Shown here: positions 55,174-62,677 of the stretch, piece after piece
How the letters are laid out: each line of letters starts with the position of its first letter
How positions within the stretch are numbered: position 1 is the stretch's first letter
From: DASVRA01 sp036388855
GTDB taxonomy: Bacteria > Pseudomonadota > Alphaproteobacteria > Caulobacterales > Caulobacteraceae
DNA: 64,000 nt
Assembly: GCA_036388855.1 (NCBI GenBank)
Contig: DASVRA010000004.1
Location: 1-64,000, forward strand
Direction: 5' to 3'
Notes under the pieces: generated by a model
The model's input: the letters and a program-made list of their open reading frames with translations, nothing else
Database searches by the model: none
What the model was told of the DNA's origin: nothing
Position numbers and translations under genes: made by a program

Positions 55174-55972
55174 TCTCTTCACCCGGCAGGGGCAGGCGTG
55201 GAACGCCGTAGCTATCGAGGATGGCGGCGACGGCTTCACGGTTCTTCGCCAGCGCGCGCTCGACCTCACGCCGGAGCGCGGCGTCCTCCTTGCGCACGCC
55301 CATGGAGATATCGAACACCATCGGCCACTGGGGGCCGTCGGGCCAGCGGGGGGCGAAGGTGAGGGTCAGGGGCACAGGCGAGCGCTTCGCGGCCCAGCCG
55401 GCCAGCGGGCCCCAGACTACCGCCGCATCGATCTCGCCGCTCGTCACCGCCTCGACAATGCGCGCCGGCGGGTTGGGCTGGGCGTAGTCGCCGTAGAGCA
55501 TGTAGCCGCGGATGTTTTCCACGATGCCGCGCCGGGTCAGCGCGTGGGCCGGCGGGGTGTTGGAGAAGTCGTCGCCGATCATCTGCACGCCGACCTTGAG
55601 CGTCTTCAGCCGCGGGTCGTCGAAGGAAGCGATCGGCGCCTCGCCCGCGCGCGTGACGAAGACGTAGGTGGAGCGGTAGTAGGGGCGGGTGGTGGCCAGC
55701 ATCTCAAGCGAGGCGCCGACGCCGGGGATCAGGTCGCATTCGCCGCCCTTGAGGCTCTCGCGGACGTAGCCGCGGCGCTGGGCGCGCCAGTGGTAGGCGA
55801 CGGTGGCGCCCAGGTCCTTGGCGACCAGTTCGGCGATCTTGTTCTCGAAGCCTTCGCCCTTGTCGTTGCTGAAGGGCAGGTTGTTCGGGTCGGCGCAGAC
55901 GCGCAGCTCGCGCGCGGCGGCAGGGGCGGCCAGCGCCATCAGCGCCGCGATGAGGAGCAGGAGCGCCCTCAC
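55151..55972 (-). CDS. Quinoprotein dehydrogenase-associated periplasmic binding protein
   Basis: A 273-residue exported solute-binding-like protein (signal peptide ALLLLIAALMALAAPAAA). The mature start RELRVCADPNNLPFSNDKGE and the later GDYAQPNPPARIVEAVTSGEIDAAVVWGPLAGW are the marks of the MoxJ-like family found beside PQQ alcohol dehydrogenases, where it is thought to help maturation of the enzyme rather than import. GTG 55972 overlaps the beta-propeller stop (GTGA); it is the last gene of the operon. Confidence 0.87.
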   Translation of the reverse strand: MRALLLLIAALMALAAPAAARELRVCADPNNLPFSNDKGEGFENKIAELVAKDLGATVAYHWRAQRRGYVRESLKGGECDLIPGVGASLEMLATTRPYYRSTYVFVTRAGEAPIASFDDPRLKTLKVGVQMIGDDFSNTPPAHALTRRGIVENIRGYMLYGDYAQPNPPARIVEAVTSGEIDAAVVWGPLAGWAAKRSPVPLTLTFAPRWPDGPQWPMVFDISMGVRKEDAALRREVERALAKNREAVAAILDSYGVPRLPLPGEEISPAAAR

Positions 55973-56925
55973 GGCTTCACCGCCAGGCCCCAGGGCTTGC
56001 CGCCAGTCTTGACCGTGCCGATCGGCCGGTTGGCGGCGATGTCGATCACGCTTACGTCGCCCGAGAGGCCGTTGGCGGTGTAGAGGCGGGTCTCGTCGGG
56101 CGACAGCGCCAGGTTCCAGCAGCGCTGGCCGGTGGGGATGTAGCGAAGGATCGCAATGGTCTCCGGGTCCACCTCGGCCACGTGGTTGCCGCGCCCCAGC
56201 GCCACGAACACGCGCCCACCGTCGCGGGTGATGGCGATGCCCACCGGCTGGACGGTGTCGCCGGGGTGGGCGGCGTTTTCGAAGTCGATGATGTGGACGA
56301 TCTTGCGGGTGGCGACGTCGATCACCGTCACCGTCCCGCGCGCCTCCGACGACACCCACAGCCGCTTTCCGTCGGGGGTGAAGGCGGCGTAGCGGGGGCG
56401 CGTGTCGACCATGACGTTGTCGACCAGCTTGCGGCTGGCGGCGTCGATGAAGTGGATGGCGGAGGTGCTTTCCGAGGTGTTCACTACCCAGCGGCCGTCG
56501 GGGCTGACGGCCATCCCTTCGGGCTCGGTCCCGACTGGGACCTCGGCGACGACCTTGGCGGCGGCGATATCGACGAAGGAGACCAGGTTGTCCTCCTCGT
56601 TGGAGAGGTAGAGCATGGGGCCGTCGGGCGAGACGGCGAACGTCTCGGGGTCGGGGCCGGAGGGAAGATGGCCCGTCACCTTGCCTGCGGCGAGGTCGAC
56701 CACGTCGATGCGGTTGTCGTTGCTGACCGCGACGTAGAGCCTTGCCCCGTCGCGGCTAAGGCCGACGCCACGGGGGCGCTGACCCACCGGGATGTTCTTG
56801 ACCAGGCGCATGGAGGGGCCGTCGATCACGTGGATCACGTTCGCCTGCTCGTCGGAGACATAGACCGTCTCGGCGGCCGCCGAGGTGGCGGCGGCTACAA
56901 GGGCGGCGGCGAGGGCGCGGATCAC
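55969..56925 (-). CDS. Periplasmic beta-propeller protein (YVTN family, PQQ-associated)
   Basis: A 318-residue exported protein of seven-bladed propeller type. YVTN repeats recur: ETVYVSDEQANVIHVID, LYVAVSNDNRIDVVDL, VSPDGPMLYLSNEEDN, LYTANGLSGDVSVIDI. Signal peptide at residues 1-18 or so. Family members sit in PQQ-dependent alcohol catabolism clusters, with no proven role. ATG 56925 overlaps the cytochrome c stop by 4 bases. Confidence 0.88.
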   Translation of the reverse strand: MIRALAAALVAAATSAAAETVYVSDEQANVIHVIDGPSMRLVKNIPVGQRPRGVGLSRDGARLYVAVSNDNRIDVVDLAAGKVTGHLPSGPDPETFAVSPDGPMLYLSNEEDNLVSFVDIAAAKVVAEVPVGTEPEGMAVSPDGRWVVNTSESTSAIHFIDAASRKLVDNVMVDTRPRYAAFTPDGKRLWVSSEARGTVTVIDVATRKIVHIIDFENAAHPGDTVQPVGIAITRDGGRVFVALGRGNHVAEVDPETIAILRYIPTGQRCWNLALSPDETRLYTANGLSGDVSVIDIAANRPIGTVKTGGKPWGLAVKP

Positions 56926-57335
56926 TTCAGGGTGTAGAGGTAGGCGGCGATGTCGCGCGCCTCGGCGTCGTCCACGCCGACGTCGGGCATGGCGGTGCGC
57001 GGGTCGATGGCCTTGGGGTCGTCGATCCAGTGCATCAGGTTGTCGGGCGTGTTCTCCAGCCGACCGGCGATGAAGGCGCGGCCGGAGATGCCCTTCAGCG
57101 GCGGGCCCACCTTGCCGCGCGCGCCGGTGACCCCGGGGATCTGGTGACAGCCGCCGCAGCCGTGGCTCTGGATCAGGGCGCGGCCGGTCTCGGGGTCGCC
57201 GTGGGTGAGGGCGACGGCCTGAGCGGTGAGCTGGCGCTTCTGCTGCATCTGCTCGCCGGCCAGCGCGATGGCGGCGACGCCGAACAGCGCCACGGCCGCC
57301 GCGCCGAGCGCCCGCCGCTTACCGCGCCGCGACAT
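56922..57335 (-). CDS. Membrane-anchored or exported c-type cytochrome
   Basis: A 137-residue mono-heme cytochrome c: N-terminal hydrophobic segment (ALGAAAVALFGVAAIALAG), heme site CGGCH at about residue 60, and the distal Met in TAMPDVG. It probably carries electrons from the alcohol dehydrogenase or within the oxidase. It overlaps ctaG by 17 bases and the propeller gene by 4. Confidence 0.9.
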   Translation of the reverse strand: MSRRGKRRALGAAAVALFGVAAIALAGEQMQQKRQLTAQAVALTHGDPETGRALIQSHGCGGCHQIPGVTGARGKVGPPLKGISGRAFIAGRLENTPDNLMHWIDDPKAIDPRTAMPDVGVDDAEARDIAAYLYTLK

Positions 57336-58206
57336 CGGCCGTCTCCTGTCGGGTGAGGGCGCGGCCCAGCAGCAGCAGGGCGGCGCCGGCGTGGACCAGG
57401 CCTCCGGGCACCCACATGAGCAGGCCCGCGAGCTGCTGGTCCTCGGTGGGGGTGAGGCCGAAGGCGGTCAGGCCCATGGCGGCGTAGGCGGCGTACCAGG
57501 GGCTGGCGGCGAAGGCCATCAGCGCGCCCAGCGACCCGCCGATCACCGAAGTGGCGAACAGGCACAGCGCGGCGAGGCCTAGCGCGCGGCGGCCGAGGCG
57601 GGGGTGCAGGACCGCCGACCAGAACAGCAGCGCGCTGACGAGGAAGGTGGCGTGCTGGAGGGCGTGGACGACCTCGTTGCCGAGCGCCAGGTCGAACAGC
57701 GCCGGGGCGTGCCACAGCCACAGCGCCGCCGCCTGGATCAGGGTCGCCGTGACGGGTTCGATCAGTACGCGGAAGGCCGGCGTCAGCGCCGCTCCGGTCC
57801 TGCCGAGCGCCACCCGTCCGCCTGAGGGGAAGGCCCAGAGCATCGTGCCCAGCGGCCGGGCCAGCACCAGCAGGGGCGCGGCGACCAGCATCAGGATTTC
57901 GTGCTCCAGCATGTGGGCGGCGAAGGAGCGTTCGCCCGCCTCGTGCAGGGGCGTGATCAGGGCGCCCGTGAGGAACAGCCAGCCCAGCGCGAAGCACCAG
58001 CCCTGCCGCGCGAGCGCGCTGCGCCCGTGGCTGGAGCGGCGGCGCAGCCGCGCGTGGCCGAGGGCGTAGAGGCCGCCGCTGAGCAGCAGCGGGGCGAGCA
58101 GCCATGGGTCGAGCGTCCAGTGCAGGTCTTGCGAGGGCGGACGGCCGCCGTGCGCCAGCGCGGCGGCGGGCCACAGCATTACGAGCAGCGGCAGGAGCCG
58201 CTTCAC
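57319..58206 (-). CDS. ctaG: Cytochrome c oxidase assembly protein, CtaG (caa3) family
   Basis: A 295-residue protein with about seven membrane helices. Family marks: HMLEHEILMLVAAPLLVLARP, LWLWHAPALFDLAL, HALQHATFLVSALLFW and DQQLAGLLMWVPGGLVHAGA. In this family (unlike Cox11-type CtaG) it supports copper insertion or assembly of caa3 oxidases. GTG 58206 overlaps the upstream stop (GTGA); a GTG at 58215 is an alternative. Confidence 0.9.
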   Translation of the reverse strand: MKRLLPLLVMLWPAAALAHGGRPPSQDLHWTLDPWLLAPLLLSGGLYALGHARLRRRSSHGRSALARQGWCFALGWLFLTGALITPLHEAGERSFAAHMLEHEILMLVAAPLLVLARPLGTMLWAFPSGGRVALGRTGAALTPAFRVLIEPVTATLIQAAALWLWHAPALFDLALGNEVVHALQHATFLVSALLFWSAVLHPRLGRRALGLAALCLFATSVIGGSLGALMAFAASPWYAAYAAMGLTAFGLTPTEDQQLAGLLMWVPGGLVHAGAALLLLGRALTRQETADVAAR

Positions 58207-58559
58207 CGCCAGCACTCCGGCACCGTCAGCCCGGCCAGCATGCCGAACAGGATGGCCAGCGCAAATACGCCGGCGGCCATGGCCGACACTTCGCCGAGGA
58301 AGCCGCGGACGCTCTGGTCGGCCGCGCCTTCAACGCGGTCGCGCCGGCGGGCGCGCCAGGAGACCAGGGCGCCGGCTGCGGCGATGGCGATGCAGAGGAG
58401 GCCCGTCAGGATCGCCAGCACCGGACCGCTGGCGCTGCAGTCGGTGTAGTTGGTGTTGGCGTTCAGCTGCTGGTGCGTGAACCAGGCGCCGCCGCCCAGA
58501 TAGAAGCCGGCCCAGGGCTTGAGCCGGTCGAGCAGGGGGCGGGTGGCGGGGGCGCTCAA
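58203..58559 (-). CDS. Small membrane protein of the oxidase operon
   Basis: A 118-residue protein with two clear membrane helices (GPVLAILTGLLCIAIAAAGAL and AMAAGVFALAILFGMLAGL) and a short N-terminal region with DCSASG between hydrophilic turns. The family was not recognised. The TTG start overlaps the subunit III stop (TTGA), and its stop overlaps ctaG, so it is embedded in the translation-coupled operon. It could be an oxidase accessory subunit (subunit IV-like position). Confidence 0.72.
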   Translation of the reverse strand: MSAPATRPLLDRLKPWAGFYLGGGAWFTHQQLNANTNYTDCSASGPVLAILTGLLCIAIAAAGALVSWRARRRDRVEGAADQSVRGFLGEVSAMAAGVFALAILFGMLAGLTVPECWR

Positions 58560-59164
58560 AACAGCCTCGGCGACCAGTAGACCAGGCCGTAGATCGGCAG
58601 CCAGGTCAGCACCACGAAGTTCCAGTACATGCAGTTGTCGGTGACGTCGGAATAGCGGCCTCTGTCGAACTTGTGCGTGTGCGCGAAGATCGCCAGGCCG
58701 AGCGTGTCGCCGAAGTCGGTCAGGATGTGGAACAGGTGCAGGAAGATCAGCGCCCAAACTACCGAGCCGTAGGCGTTGGCGTCCCAGCGGACGTTCAGGT
58801 GCTGCATCTCAATGAAGCGGACCACGATCAGCGCCACCGTCAGGGTGGTCAGCACGATCAACCAGAGCCGGGTTCCTCCCTTGTCCTCACGCCGCGCGGC
58901 GCGCTCGGCGAGCATGTTCGGGATCACGCTCACCAGGATCAGCACCGTGAACAGCGCCCCCCACAGGTGGTCCGGCGGATTGGTGCCGGCGGGGGGCCAA
59001 GTGGAATACTGGCCGGAGACGAACAGGTAGGCGCCGCCGGCGAGCAGGAACCCGGAGCCCTCCAGCAGCATGAAGCCCAGGACGCCCCACCACATGATCG
59101 TGCGGGGACCGAAGCCGTGCTCGGGCAGGCCGGAGAGGTCGCCGATGACCTTGGCGGAGATCAT
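58556..59164 (-). CDS. ctaE: Cytochrome c oxidase subunit III
   Basis: A 202-residue membrane protein with five helices, the short form seen in caa3 and heme-copper oxidases of this type. MWWGVLGFMLLEGSGFLLAGG with the conserved Glu, VRFIEMQHLNVRWD, FLHLFHILTDFGDTLGL and the last WNFVVLTWLPIYGLVYW block are visible. ATG 59164 overlaps the subunit I stop. Confidence 0.93.
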   Translation of the reverse strand: MISAKVIGDLSGLPEHGFGPRTIMWWGVLGFMLLEGSGFLLAGGAYLFVSGQYSTWPPAGTNPPDHLWGALFTVLILVSVIPNMLAERAARREDKGGTRLWLIVLTTLTVALIVVRFIEMQHLNVRWDANAYGSVVWALIFLHLFHILTDFGDTLGLAIFAHTHKFDRGRYSDVTDNCMYWNFVVLTWLPIYGLVYWSPRLF

Positions 59165-61107
59165 GTGGCGTGCCCCGCCGGTTCGCCCTCGTCGCTGGGC
59201 TTGGGCCAGAACCAGCCGACCAGGCCGATGATCACCGGGATCGAGCCCCAGACCACCATCCACTCGTGGAAGACCGAGCCGATGAACAGGATGGTGATGC
59301 CGATCGAGGTGACCAGCGGCCAGATCGTCGGGCCGGGCGACGGGTGGCGCAGGTCGGGCTCGGCGTCGACCAGGGTGGTCAGCACAATCTCGCGCTCGTC
59401 GCTCTTCAGGCCTCCGAGCACGGGGAATTCCTCGCGCTGGGCCCATAGCGGCTCGCGGCCCGAGACCACCGGCACGTGGGCGAAGTTGTAGGACGGCGGG
59501 GGCGAGCTGGTCGCCCATTCCAGCCCCGGCGCGTCCCAGGGATTGGCGCCGGCGAGCGCGCCGCGGCGCAGGCTGCTCCAAACGTTGTAGAGGAACACCA
59601 GGCCGCCGATCACGATGGTGACGCCGCCGAGGGTGGCGAGCTGGTTGTAGGGCTCCCAGCCCATGCCTGCGGGATAGGTGTAGACGCGCCTGGGCATGCC
59701 CAGCAGCCCGAGGATGTGCATCGGGAAGAAGGTCAGGTTCACGCCGACGAACAGCAGCCAGAAGTTCAGCTTGCCGAGCCGCTCGCTGAGCATCCGGCCG
59801 GTGAACTTGGGGAACCAGAAGTAGAAGGCGCCGATCAGCGGGAACACCGCCCCTCCGATCAGGACGTAGTGAAAGTGGGCGACGATAAAGTAGCTGTCGT
59901 GCAGCTGCAGGTCGAGCGGCACCGAGGCGATCATCACGCCTGTCAGCCCGCCCAGCACGAAGATCACGATGAAGCCGACGACGAACAGCAGCGGCGTGGT
60001 GAAGCGCGGCTTGCCGTCCCACATGGTCGCGATCCAGCAGAAGATTTGCACGCCGGAGGGCAGGGCGATGGCCATGGAGGCGGCGGTGAAGAAGCTGCTG
60101 CCGAGCCTGGGCAGGCCGGTGGCGAACATGTGGTGCACCCACAGGCCGAAGGCGAGGAAGCCGATCGACACCAGCGACACCACCATGGCGGGGTAACCGA
60201 AGATCGGCCGGCGGGTGAAGGTCTCGGTGATGTGCGAGACGAAGCCCAGCGCCGGGATGAAGATGATGTAGACCTCGGGGTGGCCGAAGAACCAGAACAG
60301 GTGCTGCCACAGGAGCGGGTCGCCGCCCTCGGCCGGGTTGTAGAAGTGGGTGCCGATCAGGCGGTCGGAGATCAGGAAGCTCGACGCCAGCGCCACCGCC
60401 GGCATGGCGAAGATCACCATGAAGCTGGTCACGAGCGTCGCCCACAGGAACAGCGGCATGCGCGCCAGCGTCATGCCCGGCGCGCGCTGCTTGAGTATGG
60501 TGGCCATCACCTCCACCGCCGCGGCCAGCGCCGCGACCTCGGTGAAGGTGATCATCTGGGCCCACAAGTCGGTGCGCTTGCCGGGCGAGAACTCCGGCCC
60601 CGACAGCGGCGGGTAGGCGAACCAGCCGGCTTCGGGCCCGATGTTGAGCACGAAGGCGACCCAGATCATCGTCGCACCGAAGAGGTAGGTCCAATAGGAG
60701 AGCGCGTTCAGGCGCGGGAAGGCGATGTTGCGGGTGCCGCACATCAGCGGGACCAGGTAGACCGCCATGGCCTCCATCACCGGCACGGCGAACAGGAACA
60801 TCATCGTCGTGCCGTGCATCGAGAAGATCTGGTTGTAGCGGTCCGGGCCGATCAGCCCGCTCTCGGGCCGCGACAGCTGCAGCCGCATCAGCACCGCCAG
60901 GATGCCGCCCAGGATCAGCATGATCACGGCGGTGACGATGTAGCGGCGGCCGATCTCCTTGTGGTCGGTGGTGGCGAGCCAGCCCCACAGCGTGCGCGGC
61001 CGCCCCCAGGTGCGCTCCAGTTCCGCGTGCAGTTCGGTCCCGACCGGCGCCAGCGGCGCGCCGGGTTCGGCGGTCCCCAGCGGATAGGCAGGCTCGGCCG
61101 CGCTCAT
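59161..61107 (-). CDS. ctaD: Cytochrome c oxidase subunit I
   Basis: A 648-residue catalytic subunit with 12 or more helices. DHKEIGRRY at the start, heme and CuB ligands in LFWFFGHPEVYIIFIPALG, and VAHFHYVLIGGAVFPLIG with the later His ligands. The Glu in GHPEVY marks the A-type proton-channel class. The C-terminal hydrophilic extension is long. ATG 61107 overlaps the subunit II stop. Confidence 0.97.
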   Translation of the reverse strand: MSAAEPAYPLGTAEPGAPLAPVGTELHAELERTWGRPRTLWGWLATTDHKEIGRRYIVTAVIMLILGGILAVLMRLQLSRPESGLIGPDRYNQIFSMHGTTMMFLFAVPVMEAMAVYLVPLMCGTRNIAFPRLNALSYWTYLFGATMIWVAFVLNIGPEAGWFAYPPLSGPEFSPGKRTDLWAQMITFTEVAALAAAVEVMATILKQRAPGMTLARMPLFLWATLVTSFMVIFAMPAVALASSFLISDRLIGTHFYNPAEGGDPLLWQHLFWFFGHPEVYIIFIPALGFVSHITETFTRRPIFGYPAMVVSLVSIGFLAFGLWVHHMFATGLPRLGSSFFTAASMAIALPSGVQIFCWIATMWDGKPRFTTPLLFVVGFIVIFVLGGLTGVMIASVPLDLQLHDSYFIVAHFHYVLIGGAVFPLIGAFYFWFPKFTGRMLSERLGKLNFWLLFVGVNLTFFPMHILGLLGMPRRVYTYPAGMGWEPYNQLATLGGVTIVIGGLVFLYNVWSSLRRGALAGANPWDAPGLEWATSSPPPSYNFAHVPVVSGREPLWAQREEFPVLGGLKSDEREIVLTTLVDAEPDLRHPSPGPTIWPLVTSIGITILFIGSVFHEWMVVWGSIPVIIGLVGWFWPKPSDEGEPAGHAT

Positions 61108-62114
61108 TTCAGGCTGTCCAGGTAGGCGACCAGCGCGTTCAGGTCGGACGACGAAAGCGAGACGGCGGGCATGTTGGTGCCAGGCTTGATCCCCTGCGGG
61201 TCGGCGATCCAGGCGGCGAGCGAGCCGCGGCTGTAGGGCAGGGTTCCGGCCGCCAGCGACGGGCGGCTGGCGACATGGGTCAGCGTCGGCCCGACCTGGC
61301 CGCCGGCCTCGGTGCCGGCGATCTGGTGGCAGGCGCCGCAGGCGCCGGACTCGAACACCTGCTGGCCTTGCACCCGCAGCGCGTCCGCCGGCTGGAGCGC
61401 CGGCTGCAGCTGGTGCGCCTTCCAGGCGGCGAACTGCGCGGGGCTCTCGGCGGTGACGTGCAGCGCCATATGGGCGTGCTGCAGGCCGCAGAACTCGGCG
61501 CACTGGCCGCGGTAGCGGCCGGCGCGGCGCGGGGTGATCACGGCCTCGCCCTTGCGCCCGGGGATCAGGTCCTGCTTGCCGGCCAGATTCGGGATCCAGA
61601 AGCTGTGGATCACATCGTTGGAGCGCAGCTCGATCATCGCCGCCCGTCCCACGGGCAGGTGCAGTTCGTTGGCGGTGGTGACGTTCTGGCTCGGGTCCGT
61701 CTCGAGGTATTCAATCTTCCACCAGAACTGGTTGGCGGTGACGCGGATGTGCTGGGCGTTCTGCGCCGCCGCGTGGGCCAGCTGCCGGTCGACCAGGAAC
61801 GTCGCCGCTGTCAGCACCGACAGCCCGAGCACGATCAGTCCGGCCCAACCCGCCAGCGTGGTCTGCAGCTTGCGGTCATGGCTCTGGTTCGGGTCCACCG
61901 GCTCGAAGCCCAGCCGCCGCCGCGCCCGCCACATCGCCCAGGCCAGGAAGCCCAGCACCAGCAGGTACATGACGCCGCAGATGACCAGCATCAGCCGCCA
62001 GATCACGTCGATCCGCTCGGCCTGGTAGCCCTGCGGCTCCAAAGTTGTTTGAAAGCCCTGGCAGCCGGCCAGGCCCAGCAGGAGGATCAGGGCGGCGGCG
62101 CGCCCCAGCCTCAT
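61104..62114 (-). CDS. ctaC: Cytochrome c oxidase subunit II with fused cytochrome c domain (caa3 type)
   Basis: A 336-residue lipoprotein-like subunit II (lipobox LLGLAGC). Two membrane helices, a CuA domain with CAEFCGLQHAHM carrying the two Cys, His and Met copper ligands, and a C-terminal cytochrome c domain with CGACH and distal Met (TNMPAVS). The fused heme marks a caa3-type oxidase taking electrons from a small carrier. It overlaps the upstream cytochrome gene by 4 bases. Confidence 0.96.
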   Translation of the reverse strand: MRLGRAAALILLLGLAGCQGFQTTLEPQGYQAERIDVIWRLMLVICGVMYLLVLGFLAWAMWRARRRLGFEPVDPNQSHDRKLQTTLAGWAGLIVLGLSVLTAATFLVDRQLAHAAAQNAQHIRVTANQFWWKIEYLETDPSQNVTTANELHLPVGRAAMIELRSNDVIHSFWIPNLAGKQDLIPGRKGEAVITPRRAGRYRGQCAEFCGLQHAHMALHVTAESPAQFAAWKAHQLQPALQPADALRVQGQQVFESGACGACHQIAGTEAGGQVGPTLTHVASRPSLAAGTLPYSRGSLAAWIADPQGIKPGTNMPAVSLSSSDLNALVAYLDSLK

Positions 62115-62677
62115 TGCGCCGGCACCTGCACGGCCGCCGGGTCGCTCGGCGTCGGCCGCTGCGCGTTTTCCTGGTTCCTTGGCGTCGTGCTCTGCATGTC
62201 GTCCGTGCGCGCTGAGGTCGCGTCCTTGGGCGCGTTGGCCGAGAGCGTGCGGACGTAGGCGGCGATCTCCCAAATCTGCGCGTCGGGGATCTTGGCGCGG
62301 AACGAGGGCATGCCGTTGGGGCGGCCCTGCACGATGGTGGCGTGGATCTGCTCCATGCTGGAGCCGTAGCGCCACACGTCGTCCATCAACGCCGGGCCGA
62401 TCCCGCCCCCGCCGTTGAAGTGGCAGCCGGAGCAATTGTACCACTGGTAGTACTTCTGCCCTTGGCTGATGTGGAAGGCGTTGCCCTCGTACATCTGCGC
62501 GCGCGGGTCGGGCGGCGGCGGCGCGGGGGCGCCCGCGTAGAGGTCAGTCAAGGTGATGTCGCCGGGGCCGGTCTGCGGCCGGGGCGCGCCCTGCAGCTGC
62601 CGCTCCTCCCGCTCGCAGGCGGTGAGCAGCAGCAGGCCTAGCAGCGCGGCGCTAGCGGCGCGGAAGCGCGAAGACAT
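62111..62677 (-). CDS. Lipoprotein c-type cytochrome
   Basis: A 188-residue mono-heme cytochrome with a lipoprotein signal (LLGLLLLTAC). The heme site is CSGCH at about residue 82, distal Met in NGMPSFRAKIP, and a Pro-rich Asp/Ala linker flanks the domain. The position directly after the dehydrogenase gene suggests it is the enzyme's electron acceptor. It overlaps the dehydrogenase by 26 bases. Confidence 0.92.
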   Translation of the reverse strand: MSSRFRAASAALLGLLLLTACEREERQLQGAPRPQTGPGDITLTDLYAGAPAPPPPDPRAQMYEGNAFHISQGQKYYQWYNCSGCHFNGGGGIGPALMDDVWRYGSSMEQIHATIVQGRPNGMPSFRAKIPDAQIWEIAAYVRTLSANAPKDATSARTDDMQSTTPRNQENAQRPTPSDPAAVQVPAQ

